This document shows positions 29,517 through 37,326 of a stretch of DNA of 64,000 bases, in pieces. Made by a program: the position numbers and the translations under genes. This stretch comes from Hyphomicrobiales bacterium (GTDB lineage Bacteria > Pseudomonadota > Alphaproteobacteria > Rhizobiales > Rhodobiaceae), in assembly GCA_002869065.1 (NCBI GenBank), contig PKTR01000002.1, positions 558,001-622,000 of the forward strand, written 5' to 3'. The notes below the pieces were generated by a model that was given only the letters and a program-made list of their open reading frames with translations, did not search any database and had not been told where the DNA came from. Within the stretch, counting starts at the first letter, position 1, and each line of letters opens with the position of its first letter.

Positions 29517-30256
29517 GCGATCACCTCAGAGGTTGCGCCGCCGTTTTCGTCGTCTTGCAGTGCGGCAAGCGCGTCGGGGTCTATGGGCTCAAAAAGCACC
29601 TCGTCGCCAGGGCGCAACAGAAACGGTTCGGAGGAGTTCGGACGGAACAACTTGAGCGCGGTCTGGCCGATGTGGCGCCAGCCGGTAGGGGTGGCGACCG
29701 GGAAAAGGACAAGCTGGCGGATCGCCACGCAAAGTCCGCCTGCGGGGACTTGCGCCGTGAGTTCGGTCTGGCGGGGTATGTCCCATTCGGGCGGCAGTTC
29801 GCCCAGATAGGGCATGCCCGGTGCGAAACCGATGGTCTGCACGCGAACCCGCATGGCCGAGAACGAGGCAATGGCCTCGGCCTCGCTGAGCCCGGCCAGC
29901 TTTGCCGCCTCGGCAAGTTGCGGTGCCGCATCGCCGCCAAAGACGGTCGGCACCCGCCAGAGCCTGCGCCCGGTGGGAAGCGGGGCAGCGTACCAGTCGC
30001 GCTCCTGCAGCAACCCTTCCAGTGCCGCGCGCATAGCATCGTGATCCCGGACAAGTGGATCAAATCGCAGATAGGCCGAGACAAGCGACGTCGAACTTTC
30101 TTCGACTCCCTCCCAGCCCGCAGCCGAGACAGCATCTCGAAAGGCCAGGGCGGCGCTGTTCGCCGCGTCGCTGAGGCGATCTCCAAAGCTGACGACAAAA
30201 CCGTCATACCCTGCGGTCCGGACCTGTGGCGATGCGGGTTTGGGAGACTCGGACAA
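29513..30256 (-). CDS. pxpB: 5-oxoprolinase subunit B (PxpB, allophanate hydrolase subunit 1-like/KipI)
   Basis: 247 residues. Signature parts are VPTVFGG(DAAPQL), TIGFAPGMPYLGELPPEWDIPRQ and QVPAGGLCVAIRQLVLFPVATPTGWRHIGQT, all standard for the KipI/PxpB family. It partners PxpC and PxpA. The frame begins with a Pro/Ser-rich 15-residue leader before the folded part. It lies 14 bp after the DUF2848 gene and overlaps pxpC by four bases. Confidence 0.93.
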   Translation of the reverse strand: MSESPKPASPQVRTAGYDGFVVSFGDRLSDAANSAALAFRDAVSAAGWEGVEESSTSLVSAYLRFDPLVRDHDAMRAALEGLLQERDWYAAPLPTGRRLWRVPTVFGGDAAPQLAEAAKLAGLSEAEAIASFSAMRVRVQTIGFAPGMPYLGELPPEWDIPRQTELTAQVPAGGLCVAIRQLVLFPVATPTGWRHIGQTALKLFRPNSSEPFLLRPGDEVLFEPIDPDALAALQDDENGGATSEVIA

Positions 30257-30270
30257 CGGGTGGGCCTCCC

Positions 30271-30924
30271 TCAGGCGACCACAGGCAAGGTTTGGACGCG
30301 ATATGCAAGATCAAGCGTGCGACCGAGAACGGGATCGACAAGGTGCATTCTGTAGGCGGTCGCGGGCCGCACGCCGCCAATGGCACCAAGGGTCCCGCAG
30401 AGCATCGCCTGCCCATCGGCAAGGCCCACACTTGCCGCCAGATCCGCCAGCGGCCGGATACCTTGCAGCGTTCCATCCTGATAGGTCACCCACTGGCCGT
30501 CCTCTTCGATTTCGCATCTAAGGGCCAGTCGGTCGAGATGGGGCAAAACCTCTTCGAACCGCCAGAGCCGGTCGGCGACGGGTTTCGGGCAGGCCTGTTT
30601 CGAGGCAGCGACAGACACAGCTTCAAGGTCCCGATCCGTATGATCGGAGCCCAGTCCAAGGTACAAATCACCTTCCAGTTTGACGAGAAACGGCTCAACC
30701 TCGCCCGAGGTGTCCTCCCCCAGAACCTCGATCTGATCCGACTGCGACAGCAGCGAGGCCGAAACCCGGTAGAACAGCGGCACCTGACTGGGCGCAGCGA
30801 TCCCGTGAGCCGCCAATTCGTCAATATGGTGCTGAACCGCCTCCGGGTCCCGCCCCGTCCAACCGGCGACAATCAGTTGATTGATCTGGGCAGTGATCAC
30901 CCTCTCGTCGATCGAAAACCGCAT
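30271..30924 (-). CDS. DUF2848 family protein
   Basis: 217 residues, recognised as DUF2848 by the start MRFSIDERVITAQINQLIVAGWTGRDPEAVQHHIDEL, the VPLFYRVSASLLSQSDQIEVLG stretch and ATAYRMHLVDPVLGRTLDLAYRVQTL at the end. The fold resembles fumarylacetoacetate-hydrolase-like proteins, and members occur beside amino-acid or amide catabolic genes. No enzymatic role is established. Between the TRAP permease gene and pxpB it may process an intermediate or an alternative substrate of the pathway. Confidence 0.8.
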   Translation of the reverse strand: MRFSIDERVITAQINQLIVAGWTGRDPEAVQHHIDELAAHGIAAPSQVPLFYRVSASLLSQSDQIEVLGEDTSGEVEPFLVKLEGDLYLGLGSDHTDRDLEAVSVAASKQACPKPVADRLWRFEEVLPHLDRLALRCEIEEDGQWVTYQDGTLQGIRPLADLAASVGLADGQAMLCGTLGAIGGVRPATAYRMHLVDPVLGRTLDLAYRVQTLPVVA

Positions 30925-30930
30925 GACGTG

Positions 30931-32217
30931 TCAGGCTCCAAGCACCGATGGCAGATAGAGCGCGATGGCAGGGAAGGCGATCAGCAGGCCCGCCATGATC
31001 AGCATCGCCACCACATAGGGAATGCTGCCGAGCATCACTTCGTTCATTGTGCCCGATTTCCTTGCGCCCTGAACGACGTAGAGGTTCAGCCCGACCGGCG
31101 GCGTGATCAGCGCCATTTCGATCAGCACAATCATCAGGATGCCGAACCAGATCGGGTCATAACCCTGCGCCACAACAAGCGGCACGATGATGGGTATGGT
31201 GACGACCATGAGCGACAACGTCTCGATGAAGAAGCCGAGGACGATGTAGATCAGAACCACGACCAGGATCGTGCCCAGAGGCGAGAGGCCCAGACCATTC
31301 AGGAATGCCTCCAACTCGCGGCCCAATCCGGCCGACGCGAGCGTGAAGTTCAGGAACGATGCACCGATCACCACCAGCATGATCATCGAGGTGATCTTGA
31401 TGGTGCCCAGAATGCTTTCGGTGAACATCTTGACGCTGATACCACCGAAAAATGCCGCGATCAGAACCGCCCCCGCGACACCCACGGCGGCAGCCTCGGT
31501 CGGGGTGGCCCAGCCCTTGTAAATTGTGCCGATGATGATCGTAAAGAGCAGCACAATCGGGATGAGCTGCACGAGCGCGCGGAGCATTTCCGGGAAGGGA
31601 AAGACGCGCCGCGTGCCGCCCAGCGACGGGCGCACCGAGCAGATCAGGATGGTGATGGCCATGAAGCCAAGGGCAAGTGCGACCCCCGGGACAAGTCCGG
31701 CCAGGAACAGGCGAGGTATCGATGTCTGAGTCAGAAAGCCATAAACGATCAGGTTGATCGAGGGCGGGATCATGATGCCCAAGGTGCCGCCCGCAGCGAT
31801 GGCGCCGGAAAAGAGCTTTTGGTCATAGCCCAGCTTTTCAGCCTGCGGCATGGCAACTGTGGCGACAGTCGCTGCGGTTGCAACGGATGAGCCCGAGGTG
31901 GCCGAGAACATCGTCGCCGTGGCCACATTGGCGTGGACGAGACCGCCCGGCAGCCACGAGACCCAGCGGTCAAGCGCGGCATAGGTGCGCGTGGCGATGC
32001 CGGAACGCACCAGTATCTCGCCCAGAAGCACGAAGAAGGGAATCGCAATCAGGGTTGCGTTATTCGATGTCGACCAGACCTGATTGCCGAGGCCCTTGAT
32101 CAAGGGAAAGGGGCTGAAGAAGGCATCGACGCCAAAGCCCAGAAGGAACAGGACGATGCCAACCGGGATCGACAGAGTCAAAAGGCCAAGCAGCCCGATG
32201 GAAAGATAGCCGATCAT
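30931..32217 (-). CDS. TRAP transporter large permease (DctM-type)
   Basis: 428 residues with about a dozen hydrophobic segments from MIGYLSIGLLGLLTLSIPVGIVLFLLG onwards. Conserved TRAP-M motifs are present: IPFFVLLGEILVRSGIA, SGSSVATAATVATVAMPQAEKLGYD and GTLGIMIPPSINLIVYGFLTQTSI. It forms the Na+-driven transport channel in the inner membrane. The ATG at 32217 is preferred to the longer frame because it overlaps the small-permease stop by ATGA. Partner genes are immediately upstream. Confidence 0.94.
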   Translation of the reverse strand: MIGYLSIGLLGLLTLSIPVGIVLFLLGFGVDAFFSPFPLIKGLGNQVWSTSNNATLIAIPFFVLLGEILVRSGIATRTYAALDRWVSWLPGGLVHANVATATMFSATSGSSVATAATVATVAMPQAEKLGYDQKLFSGAIAAGGTLGIMIPPSINLIVYGFLTQTSIPRLFLAGLVPGVALALGFMAITILICSVRPSLGGTRRVFPFPEMLRALVQLIPIVLLFTIIIGTIYKGWATPTEAAAVGVAGAVLIAAFFGGISVKMFTESILGTIKITSMIMLVVIGASFLNFTLASAGLGRELEAFLNGLGLSPLGTILVVVLIYIVLGFFIETLSLMVVTIPIIVPLVVAQGYDPIWFGILMIVLIEMALITPPVGLNLYVVQGARKSGTMNEVMLGSIPYVVAMLIMAGLLIAFPAIALYLPSVLGA

Positions 32218-32765
32218 TTCAACAGTTCCCCTTCCTCGCCAAAGGAACCGATGGCGGCTTCGGAATCCTCGAACCGGCCTTTTACAACCAACATGACCGC
32301 TGCAATCAGCGTCAGCCACGAGACGACAGCGAACCAGACCCAGCCCGCAAACCAGGGCGTTTGCACCCAGGCGAGCGGGGTTTCCAAGGGCGTGTTCGCG
32401 CGCGACGAATTGGCCAGAGAACGGGACAGCACGGGCCAGCATCTGACAGCGATCAAGGTGACGGTTCCTGCCATCATCGCCATCGCGAAGAGGTCAAAGA
32501 TCGCGCGGCCCTTCTTGCCGGTGCGCGAGCGCACGATGTCGATGCGCACGTGACCGAGTTCAAGCAGCGTGAAAGCCATGCCCCAGGAGGTGGCAATCGC
32601 CATTACATAGCCGGAAATCTCGTCAGTGCCGCCAAAGGAAGATCCAAACCGGCGCAAGAGGATATCCAGAAGGACAATGCCAGCGCATCCCAGAAGAACG
32701 ATCCCGGTCAGGATGGCAATCCGCCTGTTCAGGTTACGAAGTCTATCAAGAACAATCAGTTCCAT
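32214..32765 (-). CDS. TRAP transporter small permease (DctQ-type)
   Basis: 183 residues with four hydrophobic segments, starting with RIAILTGIVLLGCAGIVLLDILLRRFG. The motif SGYVMAIATSWGMAFTLLELGHVRIDIVRSRTGKKGRA is typical of DctQ proteins, which act as a scaffold for the large permease. The C-terminal tail is acidic. It overlaps the large-permease start by four bases. About 118 bp separate it from the solute-binding protein gene, a common gap at which the first gene is expressed more strongly. Confidence 0.92.
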   Translation of the reverse strand: MELIVLDRLRNLNRRIAILTGIVLLGCAGIVLLDILLRRFGSSFGGTDEISGYVMAIATSWGMAFTLLELGHVRIDIVRSRTGKKGRAIFDLFAMAMMAGTVTLIAVRCWPVLSRSLANSSRANTPLETPLAWVQTPWFAGWVWFAVVSWLTLIAAVMLVVKGRFEDSEAAIGSFGEEGELLK

Positions 32766-32883
32766 GTGGCCCCTCTGGTTCTTCGCTTGGCTGAAAACAG
32801 AGAATTCGCGCCGCGCTCAGGTAGCCGCAAACCCAACAGATCGGCGATAGGGATGGGCGCTTGGCGCACCCATCCCAAATGTC

Positions 32884-33918
32884 TTATTTCGCGATGGTCA
32901 CGCCGACTGTGGCACCCACGCTGGCATTCCAGCGCTCGACCCAGTCGCCGCCCGCGCGTTCGGCCCAGTCGGGCAGAACCTCACCCACCAGAACGTCACG
33001 TGCCTTGGCGAAGTCGGCGTCCGAGACCTCGACCAGCTTCATGCCGCGCGCCTCACCGGCAGGGCATTCGCCATTGCCGGTCAGACAGGCAATATCGTTG
33101 ACCAGGGCGTCTTGCGCTGTTTCCCAGGCCGGGCCTTCGAACTTGGTTGCGACCTGCTCGGTGATCAGCGCCTGGGTGTCAGCATCAAGGCTGTTCCACT
33201 TGTCCATGTTGATCGCGGTCACGACGCTGTCCCAGCCGCCGAGAGGGATCGGCATCAGATGGGTCGAAACTTCCCACCAGCCAGCGGAGTAACCCGAGCC
33301 AGCCCCCGTCACGGCGCAGTCAACAACGCCTTTCTGAAGCGCACCCGGCACTTCCGAGAAGCCGACGTTCACGCCCTCGGCGCCAAGCGCTTCAAGGAAC
33401 TTGGCGGTCATGCGGCCGGAGGCGCGCACTTTCAGGCCTTTCAAATCCGCCAGTTCGCTGATTTCGGCGTTGCAGAACACCACTTGCGGCGGATAGGGCG
33501 CGATGGCCAGCACGTGACTGTTGAAACGCGCCTTGAAAATATCGGCCACCATTGGGCGCGCCGCATCGACCATGGCGCGCGCCTCGTCGGCAGTCAGCGC
33601 CAGAAGCGGCACATCAAGGCCCTCAAGCTCGGGCGCATCGGCCACGGCATAGTCGGCCACCGTCATGGCAACATCGTAGACACCATCGCCCAGGAGGCGG
33701 AAGACATCGCCCACGCCAAGGTTCATCTGGTTATGCGTCGTGAGGTTGACGTTAATCTTGCCGCCCGAAGCAGCCGGAAGCGTTTCACTCCAGAAAGGTG
33801 CTTCGAACTGCTTGTGCAGCGGCAGGCCAGACCAGCTTCCGACGACCGACAGGTCTTCGGCCATGGCCGGCGTTGCAAGCGCCATGGTGACTGCAAGGAA
33901 TGCTGAGATACGTTTCAT
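32884..33918 (-). CDS. TRAP transporter solute-binding protein (DctP-type)
   Basis: 344 residues from the ATG at 33918, with a clear signal peptide (MKRISAFLAVTMALATPAMAED). The periplasmic body shows the DctP features: LTTHNQMNLGVGDVFRLLGDGVYDVAMTVADYAVADAPELEGLDVP, followed by the GLKVRASGRMTAKFLEALGAEGVNVGFSEVPGALQKGVVDCAVTGAGSGYSAGWWEV ligand-binding part with the conserved Arg (VRAS). It captures a carboxylate-bearing ligand; genome context suggests 5-oxoproline or a relative. Confidence 0.93.
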   Translation of the reverse strand: MKRISAFLAVTMALATPAMAEDLSVVGSWSGLPLHKQFEAPFWSETLPAASGGKINVNLTTHNQMNLGVGDVFRLLGDGVYDVAMTVADYAVADAPELEGLDVPLLALTADEARAMVDAARPMVADIFKARFNSHVLAIAPYPPQVVFCNAEISELADLKGLKVRASGRMTAKFLEALGAEGVNVGFSEVPGALQKGVVDCAVTGAGSGYSAGWWEVSTHLMPIPLGGWDSVVTAINMDKWNSLDADTQALITEQVATKFEGPAWETAQDALVNDIACLTGNGECPAGEARGMKLVEVSDADFAKARDVLVGEVLPDWAERAGGDWVERWNASVGATVGVTIAK

Positions 33919-33950
33919 TTCGGTCTCCTTGTTGGATCGACTACTCTGTC

Positions 33951-34766
33951 TCAGGTGAAAGTCAGGACCGGCACTTCGGCGTCCTCGGCCACATCGGTGA
34001 TCAGCATGTGACCGGGTTTGTGCGTGATGCACAGCGGCAAACGCGCTGCCTCGAGTGCCACTTGCGGGGTCACACCGCAGGCCCAAAACATCGGCACTTG
34101 GCCGGGGTTGACCGGGGCCGGATCACCCCATTCAGGCTTTGATAAATCGCTGATGCCGATCCCGGCAGGATCGCCCCAATAGACCGGTGCGCCATGCGCC
34201 AGGGGGAAGCGGCGCGAGATTTCCACCACCTCTCCCAGTCGTTCCTCGGGCACGGCTCGCATCGAAACGACCATCTTGCCGGCAAATGGTCCGGCAGGCA
34301 CTGTGTCGATGTTCGAGCGGAACATGGGCACAGTCGTATTGTTCTCGATATGCCAGACCGGCACCCCGGCACGCATCAGTGCATGCTCGAAGGTGAAGGA
34401 ACAGCCAAGCGCGAAAGCCACGAGATCGTCCTGCCAGATGTGGCGGATGTCGTTGGTCGAACCGGTCAGCTTGCCGTCGTGATAAATGTTGTAGGCAGGA
34501 ACGTCCGTCCGGATATCGATATCCCGGCCCATGGTCGCCATCATCGGATCGCCGGTGTCGTTGACGCCTGTCAGGGGACATGGCTTGGGATTGCGCTGGC
34601 AGTAGCGCATGAAATCAAGCGCAAAGGCCTCAGGCATGATCGCGAGGTTCGCTTGCAGATACCCTCGCCCCAGCCCGGCAGTGTGCGAACGATAGCGTCC
34701 AGCGCGGATCGCGGCACGCTGCTCGGGCAACGCGCAGGCCTGCAATTGTTCGTATGTTGTGCTCAC
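33951..34766 (-). CDS. DUF1445/YcsI family protein (putative hydro-lyase)
   Basis: 271 residues. The core NLAIMPEAFALDFMRYCQRNPKPCPLTGVNDTGDPMM, IRTDVPAYNIYHDGKL and GCSFTFEHALMRAGVPVWHIENN is typical of the DUF1445/YcsI family, named putative hydro-lyases. Related domains occur in a mammalian D-glutamate cyclase, so D-glutamate/5-oxo-D-proline conversion is a reasonable hypothesis in this cluster, but not shown. YcsI and Pxp genes are neighbours in Bacillus as well, which strengthens the link. It is the first enzyme gene after the AT-rich promoter-like region at 34767-34840. Confidence 0.88.
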   Translation of the reverse strand: MSTTYEQLQACALPEQRAAIRAGRYRSHTAGLGRGYLQANLAIMPEAFALDFMRYCQRNPKPCPLTGVNDTGDPMMATMGRDIDIRTDVPAYNIYHDGKLTGSTNDIRHIWQDDLVAFALGCSFTFEHALMRAGVPVWHIENNTTVPMFRSNIDTVPAGPFAGKMVVSMRAVPEERLGEVVEISRRFPLAHGAPVYWGDPAGIGISDLSKPEWGDPAPVNPGQVPMFWACGVTPQVALEAARLPLCITHKPGHMLITDVAEDAEVPVLTFT

Positions 34767-34846
34767 AGGTGCCCCTCCGTTACCAGGAGGTTCACAAATC
34801 TAATCTATAAGATCAAATCGAATATTTTTGTCGATTTCGATCAAAT
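34767..34846 (-). promoter_or_regulatory. AT-rich candidate promoter/LysR target of the oxoproline cluster
   Basis: Low-GC stretch between lysR and the DUF1445 gene. It holds two copies of GATCAAAT (34811-34818, 34839-34846) and an inverted pair ATCGAA (34817-34822) / TTCGAT (34836-34841). Such paired half-sites upstream of an operon next to lysR are typical of LysR binding, but the assignment is by eye. Confidence 0.4.
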
Positions 34847-35737
34847 ATTTTTATCACTAGTATATTCTGCGGCAACATCCAAAGCCGTCTTGGCCGCCAT
34901 CTCGACCAGGTGGCTTCTGGGTTCGCCCAGATAGGAGGCCGTGAATTGCAGGGGTGAAGGCACCCAGCCCGGATCAAATTCGGTAATGCGTCCGGCGCGG
35001 ACATACTCCTCCCCCAAAGCGCGGGGCAGAACGGCAACACCCAAGTCAGCCTCAACCAATCGGAAGCACGCCGACAGAGACGACGACGGGAAAAGCGAAA
35101 CATCCGGTCCGACACGTTCGAACAGCATTTCTTTCAACTCCCGGAAAGGTCGGGTGTTGCGCGCGTAGGTTAAAACCGGGCGCGTCAGATCGGCAACGTC
35201 GACCCGATCACTCCGTGATGCCGCTGCATACCAGGCCAGATCAAATCCAGGCAGTTCGATGTTGTTGACCTTGTGCTCGGAAATGGGCCCGAGAAGGATC
35301 GCGAGGTCAATTTCGCGGTTCATCAGGCCTTCGCGCAGGTTCACCGAGATGTCGACGTTGAACTCGATCTCCAACCGGGGGTAAAGCGCATGTAGTCGCG
35401 ACACCAGATCCGGCAACCAGCACTGGGCGATGGTCTCGGACACGCCAAGGCGCAGCCGTCCCTCTATCCCTGCCGGGTCGACGACATCGCGCTCAACCAG
35501 TTCGGCCAGATGCTCGAATTTCTCGGCATGGGCCAGCAGCAATTCCCCCCGCTTGGTCAGCCGCATCCCTCCCGAGCGCCTTTCGAATAATTTACAGGCT
35601 AGTGTTTCCTCAAGGTTCTTGATCCGGGCGGTGGCGGCAGGTTGGGTCAGATTGAGTGTCGGCGCCGCCTTTCGCACCCCGCCGTGACGGACGACTGCAA
35701 GAAACGTTCTGAGTTGTTCGATATTTATTCGGGTCAT
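34841..35737 (-). CDS. LysR-family transcriptional regulator
   Basis: 298 residues from the ATG at 35737 (MTRINIEQLRTFLAVVRHGGVRKAAPTLNLTQPAATARIKNLEETLACKLFER), the canonical winged-HTH of LysR proteins; the longer frame to 35836 is not needed. The remainder is a periplasmic-binding-like effector domain (RLRLGVSETIAQCWLP, VLPRALGEEYVRAGRI). Lying upstream in the same direction as the oxoproline/TRAP genes, it most likely controls them in response to the substrate or a product. Confidence 0.93.
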   Translation of the reverse strand: MTRINIEQLRTFLAVVRHGGVRKAAPTLNLTQPAATARIKNLEETLACKLFERRSGGMRLTKRGELLLAHAEKFEHLAELVERDVVDPAGIEGRLRLGVSETIAQCWLPDLVSRLHALYPRLEIEFNVDISVNLREGLMNREIDLAILLGPISEHKVNNIELPGFDLAWYAAASRSDRVDVADLTRPVLTYARNTRPFRELKEMLFERVGPDVSLFPSSSLSACFRLVEADLGVAVLPRALGEEYVRAGRITEFDPGWVPSPLQFTASYLGEPRSHLVEMAAKTALDVAAEYTSDKNI

Positions 35738-35804
35738 CGCGGCTTGGCCTGCTGCCGGTTTCGAGGACACTAAGACAAGGTGTTTTGGAGACAGGAGCGC
35801 AGAG

Positions 35805-35951
35805 ATGATGAGACGACAGTTCAGTCCCGAGTTCAAGCTCGAGGCGGTGAACTTGGTCAGGGAGCGGAGCGTGTCAGTCGCCCGGGCTGCTCCAGATCTT
35901 GATGTTCATGGGAACGTGTTGCGCAGGTGGATTCGGCTGCAGCCTCAATAG
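35805..35951 (+). pseudogene. Truncated IS3-family transposase OrfA
   Basis: A 48-codon remnant: MMRRQFSPEFKLEAVNLVRERS continues into VSVARAAPDLDVHGNVLRRW and then stops at a TAG. This is the N-terminal helix-turn-helix of an IS3-type OrfA, usually about 90-100 residues, preceded by a ribosome binding site (GGAG). Neither the rest of OrfA nor OrfB is present. It marks decayed mobile DNA at the edge of the oxoproline cluster. Confidence 0.75.
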
Positions 35952-36218
35952 CTAAACGGGCGCGCTCATCGTCAGATCCCAAGTGCTCCAGGGTGGTTCC
36001 CAGTCGCAAAGCGTTTCGAACAGTCACCATCTAGGCGCGCTATTATCTCGCTCACGACAGTCTCGCCCTGCTCGACGTCTCCGCGGGGGCGGCCTGACCG
36101 GCCGGCGTCCCGTCGGACGCTGGGCTACGCCATCATCTCGCTCACGACAGTCTCGCTACGCTCAGCGCCAGTGGCAGGGGCGGCCTGACCGGGCATCCTG
36201 TCGGTCAGCGCCGATGCG
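35952..36218. repeat. Imperfect tandem repeat, about 90 bp unit
   Basis: ATCTCGCTCACGACAGTCTC followed by GC occurs at 36045-36066 and 36135-36156; the following GGGGCGGCCTGACCGG block also recurs, at about 36086 and 36177. The unit is therefore about 90 bp, present twice. No gene is seen; the stretch separates the IS remnant from the lectin-like gene. Confidence 0.6.
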
Positions 36219-37217
36219 TCAGCGGTACGGAGTGGCCTTCCACAACTGGCCCGAGACGTTCTGGCAGGCATCCATGAAGGCCTCTCCCGCCCGGGAAGGA
36301 CCATTCATCTGGTTGCCCTCCAGGCATTCGCCGGCGCTCTCGCGGAACATCGTGGTCAGGCGGAAATAGCCATTGCCCTGATCGGTCGCCTTCCACAGCT
36401 GTCCCGAGACGTTCTGACAGCGATCCATAAAGGCCGCTCCCTGCCGGCTGGGACCGTTGAGCTGGTTGCCCTCCAGGCATTCGTTCGTGCTCTCGCGAGC
36501 CATCGTGGTCAGACGGAAATAGCCGTTGCCCTGATCGAGCGCCTTCCAGACCTGGCTGGAAATATCCTGGCATCGTTCCATGAAAGCCGCGCCGCCGTGC
36601 GATCCACCATTGAACTGATTGCCCTCAAGACATTCGCCGGCGCTCTCGCGGAACATCGTGGTCAGGCGAACATAGCCGCCGGAAAGCAACGCGCCGGTGC
36701 TCCCGGCCGGCTGAGCAGGCGCGGCATAGGTTGGCGCCGCATAGGTTGGCGCCGGCGCGGCCGGCGCCGGTGCGGCATAAGTCGGTGCAGGCGCGGCAGG
36801 CGCCGGGGCCGGAGCTGCAGGCGCCGGAGCGGCAGGCGCCGACGTGGCTGCCCCGTATTTCGGCAATTTCGGATCATTGAAGCAGGCCGAAATCTGCTTT
36901 TGCTTGAAATTGTAGACCTTCATCAATTCGGCGCCGTTGAACGTTGCGCCGACACATCCGCAATAGCGGGACTCGCGCGCGTTCGGGTCCCGCCATCCCG
37001 CGCCGTTATTGCTGATCTGGATCGCCTCGATGCCGGAAATGGCGCCGACATCGTTGGAAAGGACGTAGGTGTCAAAGGCATCGGTCAGGGCGATATAGTA
37101 TTGGCCTTCCATTTCGATCCAGCCGCATATCGTTTCGTCGCGAACACCGGCGTGAGCCGCCGTATTGAACGCGACAACAACAAGACTGGACAAAAGCAGT
37201 GCCCTGAAACGACCCAT
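36219..37217 (-). CDS. Secreted DUF4087 plus ricin-type beta-trefoil lectin-like protein
   Basis: 332 residues. A signal peptide (MGRFRALLLSSLVVVAFNTAAHAG) is followed by a region like DUF4087 (ETICGWIEMEGQYYIALTDAFDTYVLS, with YCGCVG), about residues 25-120. A low-complexity Ala/Pro/Thr/Tyr linker covers about 124-175. Then come three consecutive 51-residue repeats, each reading YFRLTTMFRESAGECLEGN, N-x(3)-SRxGxAFMDxCQNVSGQLWKA, with paired cysteines. Three repeats with QxW-like endings match a beta-trefoil carbohydrate-binding module. Likely secreted sugar-binding protein; ligand unknown. Confidence 0.72.
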   Translation of the reverse strand: MGRFRALLLSSLVVVAFNTAAHAGVRDETICGWIEMEGQYYIALTDAFDTYVLSNDVGAISGIEAIQISNNGAGWRDPNARESRYCGCVGATFNGAELMKVYNFKQKQISACFNDPKLPKYGAATSAPAAPAPAAPAPAPAAPAPTYAAPAPAAPAPTYAAPTYAAPAQPAGSTGALLSGGYVRLTTMFRESAGECLEGNQFNGGSHGGAAFMERCQDISSQVWKALDQGNGYFRLTTMARESTNECLEGNQLNGPSRQGAAFMDRCQNVSGQLWKATDQGNGYFRLTTMFRESAGECLEGNQMNGPSRAGEAFMDACQNVSGQLWKATPYR

Positions 37218-37326
37218 AAGCGTTTTCCTTGCTTTGGCCAGCGCCGTGACATACGGCGCTGGCTTTCATTTTCTGTCGATGGAGTTCTCGACGCCGCCAC
37301 TCACCGTAGCGGCGTCTTGAATCTGC

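Noticed and set aside
36045-36156. CRISPR-like repeat pair
   Set aside because: Only two copies, and the intervening sequence itself is partly repeated; it is an imperfect tandem duplication, with no cas genes in the window.
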